A stretch of 64,000 bases of DNA from UBA12170 sp964293475 (GTDB taxonomy: Bacteria > Bacteroidota > Bacteroidia > Bacteroidales > UBA12170), in NCBI GenBank assembly GCA_964293475.1, contig CAXYYJ010000008.1, forward strand, positions 1 through 64,000, in the 5' to 3' direction. Both the position numbers and the translations under genes were made by a program. Each line of letters starts with the position of its first letter. The first letter of the stretch is position 1. Below, piece by piece: positions 17,432 to 27,333 of this stretch. Under the pieces are notes generated by a model. The model had not been told where the DNA came from and made no database searches. It worked only from the letters and a program-made list of their open reading frames with translations.

Positions 17432-18802
17432 ATGGCAATTCAAAAACCTTCTATTCCCAAGGGCACCAGGGATTTTAACCCCACCGAAATGGCGCGCCGC
17501 AACTATATTTTCGACATCATTAAAAAACATTTTAAACGCTTTGGTTTTAGTGCCATTGAAACACCCGCCATGGAAAACCTGTCGACTTTGCTAGGGAAAT
17601 ATGGAGAAGAAGGCGACAAATTGCTGTTCAAAATTCTCAATTCGGGCGATTTTCTCTCAGGCATGCCTGCGGAGCAGTTCGCCGAAAATAACAGTGCAAA
17701 AGTCACCACATTTATCAGCGAAAAAGGCTTACGCTACGATTTAACTGTTCCCTTTGCCCGCTTTGTGGTGCAACACCGCAACGAGCTTGTTTTTCCCTTT
17801 AAGCGCTATCAGATTCAGCCCGTTTGGCGTGCCGACCGTCCGCAAAAAGGCCGTTACAGAGAGTTCTATCAATGCGATGCCGACATGATTGGAAGCAACT
17901 CGCTACTGAACGAGGTGGAGCTGGTTCAACTTATTGACAATGTTTTTTCTGAGCTGGGAATCAGAGTTTCCATTAAGCTGAACAACCGCAAAATTTTAAG
18001 TGGAATAGCCGATTTTGTGGGCGAAGCTGATAAAATTATCGATATCACCGTAGCCATTGATAAGCTGGACAAGATAGGTTTGGAAGGTGTGAATAAGGAG
18101 ATGCTTGAGAAAGGAATTTCAGCCGAAGCGATTGAGAAGCTTCAGCCCATCATACTTCTCGAAGGCTCCAACAGCGAAAAACTTGCTCGTCTTGCCGATT
18201 TGCTACAGTCGTCGGATTCGGGAAAAGCAGGAGTGGAAGAAATGAATACGGTGCTTGGATATTTATCTCACTTGCCCGTGAACAACGAAGTGATGCTCGA
18301 TTTAACCCTGGCCCGTGGTCTCAACTATTATACCGGAACCATTTTCGAAGTGAAAGCCCTCGATGTTCAAATAGGAAGCATAACCGGAGGCGGAAGATAC
18401 GATAACCTCACAGGAATTTTTGGCATGCCCGATGTAAGTGGAGTGGGCATTTCGTTTGGTGCCGACCGCATTTACGATGTTTTGGAAGAGCTCAAAGGCT
18501 GGCCCGAAAATACCGGCGACGATGTGGAGGTGCTTTTTGTAAATTTTGGTTCGCAGGAAGAAATATTTTGTATGCCTTTGGTAGCCCTGCTTCGCAATGC
18601 GGGAATCAATACAGAACTCTATCCCGAAGCGGCCAAAATGAAAAAACAAATGAAATATGCCGACGATAAAAAGATTCCCTATGTGGTGATGGTTGGCGAA
18701 GAAGAAATGAAAAACCACCATATTGGCGTGAAAAATATGAAAACCGGGGAGCAAAAAATCATGTTGCCCGAAGAACTTATTGCTGTTTTTCAAAATAGAT
18801 AA
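17432..18802 (+). CDS. hisS: Histidine--tRNA ligase
   Basis: Class II synthetase of 456 residues that charges tRNA-His. The N-terminus is typical (PSIPKGTRDFNPTEMARRNY). Motif 2 lies in RYQIQPVWRADRPQKGRYREFYQCDADMIG, and the histidine-binding segments LARGLNYYTGTIFEV and GGGRYDNL are present. Motif 3 is GISFGADRI. The C-terminal anticodon-binding domain (about residues 360-456) begins VEVLFVNFG. It sits 188 bp past the right end of the integrated element, so its upstream region was probably adjacent to the tRNA-Ala terminator before insertion. Confidence 0.96.
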   Translation: MAIQKPSIPKGTRDFNPTEMARRNYIFDIIKKHFKRFGFSAIETPAMENLSTLLGKYGEEGDKLLFKILNSGDFLSGMPAEQFAENNSAKVTTFISEKGLRYDLTVPFARFVVQHRNELVFPFKRYQIQPVWRADRPQKGRYREFYQCDADMIGSNSLLNEVELVQLIDNVFSELGIRVSIKLNNRKILSGIADFVGEADKIIDITVAIDKLDKIGLEGVNKEMLEKGISAEAIEKLQPIILLEGSNSEKLARLADLLQSSDSGKAGVEEMNTVLGYLSHLPVNNEVMLDLTLARGLNYYTGTIFEVKALDVQIGSITGGGRYDNLTGIFGMPDVSGVGISFGADRIYDVLEELKGWPENTGDDVEVLFVNFGSQEEIFCMPLVALLRNAGINTELYPEAAKMKKQMKYADDKKIPYVVMVGEEEMKNHHIGVKNMKTGEQKIMLPEELIAVFQNR

Positions 18803-18915
18803 ACCATGTGCTGGCTGCTGAAATTTAAAATTAGTGTAAACAGAAAATCGCTCTGTTGATTGTTTATTTAACCACAGAATCGTGCAATAATTTTTAGCAA
18901 GATTCATAAAATCAG

Positions 18916-18936
18916 AATGATAGAAATGCTATCATT
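18916..18936. repeat. Perfect 8-bp inverted repeat upstream of hutH
   Basis: AATGATAG and CTATCATT flank a 5-base loop, 45 bp before the hutH start. There is no T-run, so it is more likely an operator or leader hairpin than a terminator. Confidence 0.45.
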
Positions 18937-18981
18937 AAATTAAAGGGTAAATAAATTCAATAAACAGAAAATTTTAAAATC

Positions 18982-20493
18982 ATGGATACACATTATATTT
19001 CGAGCCAGACGTTAGATATTTCATCGGTCAAGGCCATAGTTTTCGGCGATTTTCAGTTGGCATTATCCGAAGAAGCTCAACAAAACATTGTGAAGTGCCG
19101 CACCTGGCTCGACGAGAAAATGAAATCGCAAAGCGAGCCCATCTACGGCATTAATACCGGCTTTGGATCGCTCTACAAGCACTCCATTTCCACCGAAGAT
19201 TTGGGAAAACTTCAGAAAAATCTGGTGATGTCGCATGCTTGTGGCACTGGCGAATGGGTGCCACAGGAGATTGTAAAAATTATGATTTTCCTTAAAATCC
19301 AATCCCTTTCCTACGGATACAGTGGGGTTCAGTTGGTTACTGTTCAGCGGCTTATCGATTTTTACAATCATCAGATTTATCCTTTGGTTTACCAACAGGG
19401 AAGCCTGGGAGCATCGGGCGATTTATCCCCATTGGCTCATCTCTCCTTACCCCTTTTGGGCATGGGAAAAGTATTTTATAAGGATGAGCTTCGTGAAGCA
19501 TCTGAAGTTTTAGCGGAATTTAACTGGCAGCCCATCGAATTGCAATCGAAAGAAGGGCTTGCGCTTTTAAATGGAACCCAGTTCATGAGTGCCTATGCGG
19601 TTTACGAGTTAATACAAGCCCAGAAACTCAGCTATCTCGCCGATTTTATAGGGGCCGTTTCCTTAGATGCCTACGATGGTCGCATTGAACCTTTTCATGC
19701 GAGAGTTCATGAAATTCGTCCCCACAAAGGGCAGATTGAGACCGCCAAAAATATCCGCGACATCCTGGAAGGCAGCGAGCTTATTACCCGCCCCAAAACC
19801 CATGTTCAGGATCCGTATAGTTTCCGCTGCATTCCACAGGTTCACGGCGCCACCAAAGATGCTCTGGATTATGTGACCCGGGTTGTGGAAACCGAAATAA
19901 ACAGCGCCACCGACAATCCCAATATTTTCCCCGACGATGATTTAATTATCTCTGCGGGAAATTTTCACGGTCAGCCCCTGGCTTTGGCATTAGATACTTT
20001 GGGTTTGGCATTGGCCGAATTGGGCAATATTTCGGAGCGTCGTATTTATAAACTGATTTCCGGACAACGCGATTTGCCCAGTTTTTTGGTGGCCAATCCG
20101 GGCTTAAATTCCGGTTTCATGATTCCCCAATACACTGCGGCTTCTATTGTGAGCCAGAGCAAGCAATACACCATGCCAGCCAGCAGCGACAGCATTTCGT
20201 CGTCGCAAGGTCAGGAAGACCATGTGAGTATGGGAGCCAATGCCGCCACCAAGACCTATAGAATTGTGGAAAATACGCTGACTGTTTTGGCCATTGAGCT
20301 GATGAATGCCGCGCAGGCGCTGGAGTTCCGTCGCCCTGCAAAGTCGAGCCCTGTGGTTGAAGATTTTGTTACGGCCTATCGCAGAACCGTTTCCTTTATT
20401 GAAAACGACAAGCTCATGCACGATGAAATTCAAAAAAGTATTGACTTTTTGAACGCCCTCGATGTGGAAGAAACCAACAATATAGACAATTAA
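18982..20493 (+). CDS. hutH: Histidine ammonia-lyase
   Basis: A 503-residue lyase that converts histidine to urocanate and ammonia, the first step of histidine breakdown. The cofactor-forming triad Ala144-Ser145-Gly146 lies in LGASGDLSPLAHL. Tyr55 is in PIYGINTGFGSL, and ATDNPNIFPDD and QPLALALDTLG are family blocks. S84-H85 in MSHACGTGEW matches the selectivity pair of histidine lyases rather than tyrosine or phenylalanine lyases. hutU, hutI and hutG are not in this window, so this gene is separated from the rest of the pathway. An 8-bp palindrome in front may serve regulation. Confidence 0.93.
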   Translation: MDTHYISSQTLDISSVKAIVFGDFQLALSEEAQQNIVKCRTWLDEKMKSQSEPIYGINTGFGSLYKHSISTEDLGKLQKNLVMSHACGTGEWVPQEIVKIMIFLKIQSLSYGYSGVQLVTVQRLIDFYNHQIYPLVYQQGSLGASGDLSPLAHLSLPLLGMGKVFYKDELREASEVLAEFNWQPIELQSKEGLALLNGTQFMSAYAVYELIQAQKLSYLADFIGAVSLDAYDGRIEPFHARVHEIRPHKGQIETAKNIRDILEGSELITRPKTHVQDPYSFRCIPQVHGATKDALDYVTRVVETEINSATDNPNIFPDDDLIISAGNFHGQPLALALDTLGLALAELGNISERRIYKLISGQRDLPSFLVANPGLNSGFMIPQYTAASIVSQSKQYTMPASSDSISSSQGQEDHVSMGANAATKTYRIVENTLTVLAIELMNAAQALEFRRPAKSSPVVEDFVTAYRRTVSFIENDKLMHDEIQKSIDFLNALDVEETNNIDN

Positions 20494-20523
20494 TCCACTG
20501 GTTAGATTATCCTGTATAATCTT

Positions 20524-20531
20524 TATCTTTG
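20524..20531 (+). promoter_or_regulatory. -7 element upstream of the FKBP lipoprotein gene
   Basis: TATCTTTG matches TAnnTTTG, 10-16 bases before the two candidate ATGs (20542, 20548). The short distance favours the second ATG or a nearly leaderless transcript. Confidence 0.5.
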
Positions 20532-20541
20532 TATAAAATTT

Positions 20542-21006
20542 ATGGAAATGAGAAAATGGTTCATCCTTATCATTGGTTTAATTACCGTAGGAGTTTTATC
20601 TTGTAGCAAGGAAGAAACGGTGAGTGAATCGGAGCAGTTGAAAACCGATTTGGTAAAAATAGAGAAGTATTTGGCCGACAATGGATTAACTGCACAAAAA
20701 ACAGCATCGGGATTGCATTATATCATCACCGAACCGGGCACAGGAGCGTCACCCAATATCAACAGCAACGTAACGGTGCAATATGTGGGTCGTTTGCTCG
20801 ATGGAACCGAATTTGACCGCGGAACAGCTACTTTCCCGCTCATCAATGTGATAGAAGGCTGGCAGGAAGGAATTCCCCTGTTTAAGCTACAAGGCCGGGG
20901 TAAGTTAATTATTCCCAGCACTTTGGGTTATGGAAGCTCCGGATCTGGTGATGTTCCAGCCAATGCCGTTTTGATATTTGATATTTACCTCATCAGTTTT
21001 AACTAA
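20542..21006 (+). CDS. FKBP-type peptidyl-prolyl isomerase lipoprotein
   Basis: A 154-residue lipoprotein whose signal peptide ends at lipobox VGVLSC, with Cys21 the lipidated residue. Residues of about 45-154 form one FKBP domain (TASGLHYIITEPGTGASP, VQYVGRLLDGTEFDRG, FPLINVIEGWQEGIPLFKLQGR, PSTLGYGSS, PANAVLIFDIYLI). It probably assists protein folding in the periplasm. Its TAA shares a base with the ATG of the next gene (TAATG), so the two are translationally coupled. MRKW at 20548 is an alternative start. Confidence 0.9.
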   Translation: MEMRKWFILIIGLITVGVLSCSKEETVSESEQLKTDLVKIEKYLADNGLTAQKTASGLHYIITEPGTGASPNINSNVTVQYVGRLLDGTEFDRGTATFPLINVIEGWQEGIPLFKLQGRGKLIIPSTLGYGSSGSGDVPANAVLIFDIYLISFN

Positions 21007-22559
21007 TGCGTTTTTCGCTGCCCAAAAAATATTATCCTTTGGTCTGGCTCATTTCGGTGAGCACAGCGGTTAGAATATTTCTGGCACTCACCATTGATTT
21101 GGGCAACGATGAAGTCTATTATCACACCTATGCCCAATACCCCGACTGGAGCCATTTCGATCATCCCCCCATGGTGGGCTGGATGATTCAATTGTTTTCG
21201 CTGGGGTTGTTTATGTACTCGCCCCTGTTGCTCAGGGCTTCCGCCATTATTTTTGCCGCTTTGGGAACCTGGCTTATGTTTGAACTGGGCAGCAGAATAA
21301 AGAATGACAGAACAGGCTGGTATGCAGCAGTTTTATACACATCATCCATTTATACTTCCATCATTGCCGGATTGTTTATTATGCCCGATTCGCCCCAGGT
21401 ATTTTTCTGGATATTGGCTTTATATCTTATGGCCGATATTTTACCCGACAGAGATTTGGTAAAATCGAATAAACGCCGGTTTCTGCTTTTGGGTTTGGTG
21501 ATTGGTTTTGCCATGTTGTCGAAGTATACTTCGGTATTTCTTTGGCCCGGCTTGCTTTTATATCTGATTTTCTACAACCGTAACTGGTTCAAAAGTTCCA
21601 GCCTGTATTTTTCAGCGGTCATTAGCTTTTTGGTCTTTCTGCCCGTATTGCTCTGGAATAAGTCCAATAATTTTATCAGCTTTTCCTTTCACGGCGATAG
21701 GGTAGGGCTTACCGATGGAGGCATCCGTTTCGATCTTCTGGGCACAGAAATCATTGGGCAGTTTTTATATCAAAACCCCGTGGTTTTTGTCTTAATCTGG
21801 ATTGCCGTTGCCTATGGTTTGCGACATCATTACAATTTTGTGGAGAAACGAAAATTCCATTTTCTGCTTTTTCAGGCGGTGCCATTGATTGCGGTCTTTA
21901 TTTTTTTCTCGCTGTTTCGCAAAACATTACCCCACTGGTCGGGGCCAGGCTACATCAGTTTAATCATTATTGGAGCTGCCTTTCTGAGCATGAAGCGCGA
22001 GAGTCATCCAAGGCTTTTTCCGCGGTTTCTCGTAGGAGCCCTGTCGGTTTTAATTGTTACCATTGTTGTTGGTTTTGCCCAGATTAACTACGGCATCATC
22101 AATATAAAGAATTGGGTGGACAACGATATTACTCTGGACATGTATGGCTGGCGTCAGCTGAAAAAACCTTTCAGAGCCATTAAGGAAAGAGCCGAGAAAG
22201 AGCACGATGTTCAAAAGAATGCGCCCATTATCAGTCAGCGATGGTTTCCAGCCGCTCACCTGGATTACTATGTGGCCAAGCCCAACAAAACCTGCGTGCT
22301 GGGTTGGGGAAGTCTAGACCAGATTCATAAATATGCCTGGATGAACAAAGAACGCGGTGGTTTTATTCCGGGAATGGATGCCTGGTATATACAATTTGAC
22401 AACGATGTGCTCACCCCCGAATTTGCCCGTCCATACTTTAGAGACATCACAGCCATCGACACCATCAACATAAGCCGCTCGGGCGAAACCGTGAAAAAAG
22501 CCTATGTTTTTATACTCCACGATTTAACCAAAGTTCCACCGGTGGAATTGTTGGATTGA
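21006..22559 (+). CDS. GT-C glycosyltransferase of the GT39/ArnT type
   Basis: A 517-residue polytopic membrane protein. The first periplasmic loop contains the metal-binding acidic motif and substrate motif LGNDEVYYHTYAQYP followed by FDHPPMVGW, typical of ArnT/PMT-family transferases that use polyprenyl-phosphate sugar donors. About a dozen hydrophobic segments are visible. The C-terminal 150 residues form a soluble periplasmic domain. The acceptor cannot be told; lipid A, glycoprotein or other cell-envelope glycans are possible. It is coupled by one-base overlap to the FKBP lipoprotein gene. Confidence 0.85.
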   Translation: MRFSLPKKYYPLVWLISVSTAVRIFLALTIDLGNDEVYYHTYAQYPDWSHFDHPPMVGWMIQLFSLGLFMYSPLLLRASAIIFAALGTWLMFELGSRIKNDRTGWYAAVLYTSSIYTSIIAGLFIMPDSPQVFFWILALYLMADILPDRDLVKSNKRRFLLLGLVIGFAMLSKYTSVFLWPGLLLYLIFYNRNWFKSSSLYFSAVISFLVFLPVLLWNKSNNFISFSFHGDRVGLTDGGIRFDLLGTEIIGQFLYQNPVVFVLIWIAVAYGLRHHYNFVEKRKFHFLLFQAVPLIAVFIFFSLFRKTLPHWSGPGYISLIIIGAAFLSMKRESHPRLFPRFLVGALSVLIVTIVVGFAQINYGIINIKNWVDNDITLDMYGWRQLKKPFRAIKERAEKEHDVQKNAPIISQRWFPAAHLDYYVAKPNKTCVLGWGSLDQIHKYAWMNKERGGFIPGMDAWYIQFDNDVLTPEFARPYFRDITAIDTINISRSGETVKKAYVFILHDLTKVPPVELLD

Positions 22560-22770
22560 AGAATTTGGAATTTGATTGCGGATGATGAAAGGGGAGATTT
22601 CTCCTTGTTTTTTGATTAAAGATAAATTCCCTGTTTTCTTTACCAAGCTCTTCAAGAGTATACTTATTTTGTTTTTTTTCTAAATCGAAAAAATTTCCCT
22701 GTTAAAAGTGATTTTTATTATATTCGCTTTGAAAAAAACTAAAAAGTCGTCACTTTTATTTATTGCATCC

Positions 22771-24615
22771 ATGAAGAGTATTTTACCAGCTATTCTATTG
22801 CTGTTCGCATTTAACTGGGCCATTGGCCAAAGCTTTGATGCCGAATTGCTCAACTACGAAAAAAATGTGGTTTATAACAAAGGTAAACTATCAACCACGC
22901 ACAGTTTCGTCATTCAAATAAACAATAAATCGGGGCTGGATTATGCCGATATCCAAATCGAAAAATCGAATTTTACAACCATCGATCATATTGAAGCCCA
23001 AATTGTCAATAAAAACAATGAGGTAGTAAAAAAGCTTAAAAAAAAGGACATTCTACTATTACAGGAATTTGAGGAGTATGGCTTCTATACCGATTTTTTT
23101 TATTACAATTTTTCATTGCTATTCTACGAATTTCCTTACCAGATTCACTATTCCTACGAGTCAACCAAAACAGAATTTCTAACTCTATTTGAATGGTATC
23201 CAGGCCTTTATCGCAATATTCCCACCCGAAATGCAAAACTCTCCCTGCAGGTTCCTGCCGATTATGAAATTTTCATTAAAGAGAAAAACATTCAGCACGA
23301 AGAAACAACCGATGCAGCTAGCGGCGACAAGGTTTACAAGTGGACTGAGTCCGAAATAAAACCAGTCAAAACCGAAAATTACACCAATTTAGATAAATCG
23401 GCAGTGAAGAATGTTCACGTATATCCAAAAGAATTTAACTATGGAATCCCAGGCAGTTACGAGAGTTGGCAAAGTTTTGGCGATTTCTTTTGGCAATTGA
23501 ACCAAGGGCTCGACAAACTGCCCGATTCTGAAAAATACAAGGTTGACGATTTGCTAAGAAACGTATCTAATGATTCCGTAAAAATTAGATTGCTCTATAA
23601 ATATCTCCAGAATGAAACCAGATACGTTAATATCTCTTTGGGAATAGGAGGGCTAAAACCCCATCCCGCCGAATATGTGTCCGAAAAAAAATATGGCGAC
23701 AGCAAAGCCCTGAGCAACTATTACATAAGCTTACTGCGATACGCCGGCATAGAATCTAATTATGCAATAATAACGGGGGGAAGAGCAACAGAATCTGTCG
23801 ATACAACCACGCCTAACGATCCGTTTAATCACGCCATTGTGCTTATTCCTGGGGAAAAAGACAGCCTATGGGTCGATTGCACCTCCGATTTCGATTGTGG
23901 TTATGTGGGGACATTTATTCAGGACAGATATGCATTAGTCATTGATAAAGGAAAAAGCTATTTGAAAAAAACACCGGCTCTCACAGCGAGCGAAATTGCA
24001 ACATCGAGAAATATTTACATCAGGAAAAACGAAAACGACAATGCCATAGTTAAATCTCGGATTTCGTTCAAAGGCACTGAATTTGAAAAACTATTTTATA
24101 TTAAAAAAGCCTTCGAAACCGACAAAAAGCTTGAGATTCTGCAAGACTATTTTGTAGAAGCCAATCTAAAATCGCCCGACGAAATTATATTGCAAACTGT
24201 TACCGATAACAATGAAATCATTCTGGATTACAAAACAACCTCCTCCACTTTTTTGCAAATCGTTAATGAGGAAATGTTGCTTAAAATTCCAAAAATTGAT
24301 TTTCCTGATTTCGAAAAACCAAAAGCTCGAAAAACCGAAGTTCATTTTAGTTATCCCATAAATAAAACGGATCAGATTGTATTTGAAAAAGAAAGAAATA
24401 ACAAGATTACCTATGCCCCTAAGGCTGTGGATTTGGTAACAGATTTTGGGGAATATCATTTCATGTTCTCCGAAAACGATAAGCATATTATGGTAAACAA
24501 AATTTTTGTAATTCACTCAGGTACAATTGGTCTGGATGAATATGAAGCTTTTACAACTTTTTTAAATGAAGCCAAAAAAGCAGACAGCCAATTGTTTTTC
24601 ACCCTATCGCAATAG
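22771..24615 (+). CDS. Secreted DUF3857/transglutaminase-like protein, catalytic Cys replaced
   Basis: A 614-residue exported protein. An open frame extends to 22708, but the ATG at 22771 starts a normal signal peptide (MKSILPAILLLFAFNWAIGQ). An N-terminal DUF3857 beta domain is followed by a transglutaminase-like fold. The segment where the core usually reads GDCKDKA is here YGDSKALSNYYISLLRYAGI. The histidine-region (NDPFNHAIVLIP) and Asp-region (LWVDCTSDFDCGYVG) are kept. With serine in place of the nucleophile it may be inactive or a binding protein. The next gene has the same architecture. Confidence 0.75.
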   Translation: MKSILPAILLLFAFNWAIGQSFDAELLNYEKNVVYNKGKLSTTHSFVIQINNKSGLDYADIQIEKSNFTTIDHIEAQIVNKNNEVVKKLKKKDILLLQEFEEYGFYTDFFYYNFSLLFYEFPYQIHYSYESTKTEFLTLFEWYPGLYRNIPTRNAKLSLQVPADYEIFIKEKNIQHEETTDAASGDKVYKWTESEIKPVKTENYTNLDKSAVKNVHVYPKEFNYGIPGSYESWQSFGDFFWQLNQGLDKLPDSEKYKVDDLLRNVSNDSVKIRLLYKYLQNETRYVNISLGIGGLKPHPAEYVSEKKYGDSKALSNYYISLLRYAGIESNYAIITGGRATESVDTTTPNDPFNHAIVLIPGEKDSLWVDCTSDFDCGYVGTFIQDRYALVIDKGKSYLKKTPALTASEIATSRNIYIRKNENDNAIVKSRISFKGTEFEKLFYIKKAFETDKKLEILQDYFVEANLKSPDEIILQTVTDNNEIILDYKTTSSTFLQIVNEEMLLKIPKIDFPDFEKPKARKTEVHFSYPINKTDQIVFEKERNNKITYAPKAVDLVTDFGEYHFMFSENDKHIMVNKIFVIHSGTIGLDEYEAFTTFLNEAKKADSQLFFTLSQ

Positions 24616-24681
24616 CAACCAATGAAACCTGTAGAAATGATAATAAAAATATTCCGCAAAAAACACTTAAAACTGTTACCG

Positions 24682-26634
24682 ATGAGAAACATATTCTTAT
24701 TAATTCTTGGCTTAATATTCAGCATTTTTGCCACAGGGCAGAGCATCTATGGCCCCGTTCCCGAAATTACTACCGACGATTTAGAGATGAACAGCTATTA
24801 TAAAGATGCCGATGCGGGAGCCCTGGTATTATACGACTACGGAGAAACCTATTTTGAGCCCACTGAGCATTGGTTTGTGATGTATTACAAACAGAAAACC
24901 AGGATAAAAATCCTCAAGGAATCGGGGATGGAATATGCCGAAATCAGAATAGGACTTTATAATAACGATGATGATGAAGAAGAACTGGTGAAAGTTGTGG
25001 CCACTACCTATAATCTGGAAGATGGTAAAATAGTAACCACCACTTTGGATAAAGATCAGATTTTCTATGAAAAAACAAGTAAAAACTACAGGGTTGCGAA
25101 ATTTGCCTTGCCCAATGTGAAACCAGGATCTATTATAGAGTATTCATTCACAAAGAGATCGCAGTTTTACTGGTACATAACAGATTGGTATTTCCAATGG
25201 GACATTCCGGTAATACACAGCGAATTTCAAATTGCCTTAACCCCCTACTTTTCTTATAAGTATCTGGTTCAGGGTGCCAACAGATTTGATTCGGAAAAAA
25301 CCAAACCACACGAAGGGTTGGATAAAAGTATATTGGGAGTGAAATATAAAGAGATTGTTTATAACTATGTAATCAAAGATATTCCAGCTTTCAAGGATGC
25401 CGATTTTATTACTACCAGAGAAGACTATATAATAAAAATGGACTGGCAATTGGTGGATTATTCTACCTATCAGGGCACTAAAATTAATTTTTTAAACTCC
25501 TGGGAGAAAATAATTAAAGAATTAAATACCGACGATCAATTTGGTAAATTTATTTCCAAAGCAGAGAATAAAGCCGGCAACCTCATTTATGTTGATGAAA
25601 TAAGCAAATTGAGTGACCGTGAAAAAGTGATGAAGGTTTTGGACTATGTGAAGAAAAATTTTCACTGGAATAAGATATATAGGGAATATAGTCGTGATGG
25701 ATACTCGGATTTTTTAAAAACAAATTCCGGCAATTCAGCCGATATTAACTTATTAACTATGGGGCTCCTGAGAGCGGTTGGTATTGAATGTAATGGGCTG
25801 ATATCGAGCACAAGAAGTAATGGGAGAATATATTATGAATACCCATTTATTCACTATTTTAACTATGTCCTGATTTATGCCCATGTCGACGGGAAACCAG
25901 TATTTCTAGATGCAACCAACCCCTATTTATCCAATTGGCAAATACCCGAAGAATGTATCAGCGGGAAGGGATTGCTCATTAATAAAGGCGATATTATCTG
26001 GATTCCCATTGAAACCGATAAAATTTCAGAAATATCGAAGAGTTTTGAAGTGGTGCTAACCAATGATGAAACAGCAGTGGATGTCGATTTTGCAATGAGC
26101 CACTATTATGCCACCGATTGGCGGGAGGCAATCAATTCACCTGATTTTAGTGCATCGAAAGATATATTGAAAGATCGGGGGATAGCTTTTGACAGTGTAG
26201 TATACAAGAACTTATCTCAAATCGATACAACCTTATTCGTGCATCTCGAAGGCAGAAAAGATGGTATTTTAGGTCCTGACAAAGTGGTATTCACACCTTT
26301 TTTCGATGAAATAATCAGCGAAAATCCCATGAAAGCCAAGGAACGAAAATACCCCATTGATTTTATTCATCCCTACATAAAGAACTATAAGTCAACCATT
26401 CATATCCCCGAGGGTTATGTGGTAGAGTATTATTTGATAGAACCTAAAATTATTGACAATGAATTGTTTAGCCTATCTTACCAGACCAGGGAAGAGGACG
26501 ACAAAATAATTCTGGAGCTTAGCTATCAATTCAAAAAAAGCAATTATCCAGCCACTGCTTATCCGCGAATTAAATCCTATTTCAACGAAATAGTAAAGCT
26601 GGGGCAGGAGAAAATGATTTTCAGGAAAAAGTAG
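24682..26634 (+). CDS. Secreted DUF3857/transglutaminase-like protein (paralogue)
   Basis: A 650-residue exported protein starting at the ATG that opens the signal peptide MRNIFLLILGLIFSIFATGQ; an ATG at 24622 would add 20 basic residues. It has the DUF3857 beta-sandwich (about residues 50-260), then a transglutaminase-like core. The nucleophile region reads SGNSADINLLTMGLLRAVGI, without a cysteine. The His/Asp regions are FNYVLIYAHVDGK and VFLDATNPYLS. It forms a tandem pair with the preceding gene. A weak terminator follows at 26635. Function unknown. Confidence 0.75.
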   Translation: MRNIFLLILGLIFSIFATGQSIYGPVPEITTDDLEMNSYYKDADAGALVLYDYGETYFEPTEHWFVMYYKQKTRIKILKESGMEYAEIRIGLYNNDDDEEELVKVVATTYNLEDGKIVTTTLDKDQIFYEKTSKNYRVAKFALPNVKPGSIIEYSFTKRSQFYWYITDWYFQWDIPVIHSEFQIALTPYFSYKYLVQGANRFDSEKTKPHEGLDKSILGVKYKEIVYNYVIKDIPAFKDADFITTREDYIIKMDWQLVDYSTYQGTKINFLNSWEKIIKELNTDDQFGKFISKAENKAGNLIYVDEISKLSDREKVMKVLDYVKKNFHWNKIYREYSRDGYSDFLKTNSGNSADINLLTMGLLRAVGIECNGLISSTRSNGRIYYEYPFIHYFNYVLIYAHVDGKPVFLDATNPYLSNWQIPEECISGKGLLINKGDIIWIPIETDKISEISKSFEVVLTNDETAVDVDFAMSHYYATDWREAINSPDFSASKDILKDRGIAFDSVVYKNLSQIDTTLFVHLEGRKDGILGPDKVVFTPFFDEIISENPMKAKERKYPIDFIHPYIKNYKSTIHIPEGYVVEYYLIEPKIIDNELFSLSYQTREEDDKIILELSYQFKKSNYPATAYPRIKSYFNEIVKLGQEKMIFRKK

Positions 26635-26657
26635 AAGCTTTACAGAAGCTTTTTTTT
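26635..26657 (+). terminator. Probable terminator after the DUF3857 pair
   Basis: AAGCTT (26635-26640) pairs with AAGCTT (26646-26651) around a 5-base loop, followed by a run of T. The stem is short but correctly placed straight after the stop codon. Confidence 0.45.
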
Positions 26658-26742
26658 CGCGGGGTAATAGCGACTTCGGTTTAACTTGAACTGTGTACGA
26701 AGCACTGATTGTCGATTTGCATTGGTTGTCAAAAACATTTCC

Positions 26743-26773
26743 TTTGCGAATAAAAACTATTATCCGTAATTTG
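26743..26773 (+). promoter_or_regulatory. Possible ssb promoter
   Basis: TTTG (26743-26746), a 20-base spacer and TAATTTG (26767-26773). The -7 element is one base short of the TAnnTTTG consensus. Confidence 0.35.
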
Positions 26774-26810
26774 CCCTTCTTATTTTGATAACAATCTAAT
26801 CTAATATATT

Positions 26811-27245
26811 ATGGCAGGAATTAATAAAGTGATATTGGTAGGAAACCTGGGGAAAGACCCCGAAATCATGACCTACGAAAACGGCGTAAAACGTGCCGCG
26901 TTTAGCCTGGCAACCACCGAAAGCTATAGAGGAAAAGACGGTAACTGGCAGGAACAGACCGAATGGCACAATATTGTTCTGTGGGGATTGCAGGCCGATA
27001 AAAACCTGATTAAAGGCGATAAAATTTATCTGGAAGGCCGCCTCCGCTACAGAAGCTATGAGCAGGAAGGACAAAAAAAATACATTACCGAAATTCAGGG
27101 CGACAAAGTACTAAAACTCAATTCCACCGGAACCGGACAATACAGCAATACTGCTCCACCACCAGCCGTTGCCGAACAACCTGGCCATATGGCACAATCG
27201 GCTCCCATGCCCGATGCCTCTGGCGGCGACGATTTGCCTTTCTAA
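26811..27245 (+). CDS. ssb: Single-stranded DNA-binding protein
   Basis: A 144-residue SSB with an N-terminal OB fold (NKVILVGNLGKDPEIMTYEN, TEWHNIVLWG, YLEGRLRYRSYE), a Pro/Gln/Ala-rich linker and the acidic tip GGDDLPF that recruits replication and repair partners. It protects single-stranded DNA during replication, recombination and repair. The length is normal. It lies upstream of a small unknown gene in the same direction. Confidence 0.95.
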   Translation: MAGINKVILVGNLGKDPEIMTYENGVKRAAFSLATTESYRGKDGNWQEQTEWHNIVLWGLQADKNLIKGDKIYLEGRLRYRSYEQEGQKKYITEIQGDKVLKLNSTGTGQYSNTAPPPAVAEQPGHMAQSAPMPDASGGDDLPF

Positions 27246-27333
27246 ATCAGCAGTAGAATGGGTGGCTTTGATGATAAAAGTTTATAGCATCTCATAGCCG
27301 GGCAACAGATTTCTGTTCTTGAACCTATTTGCC

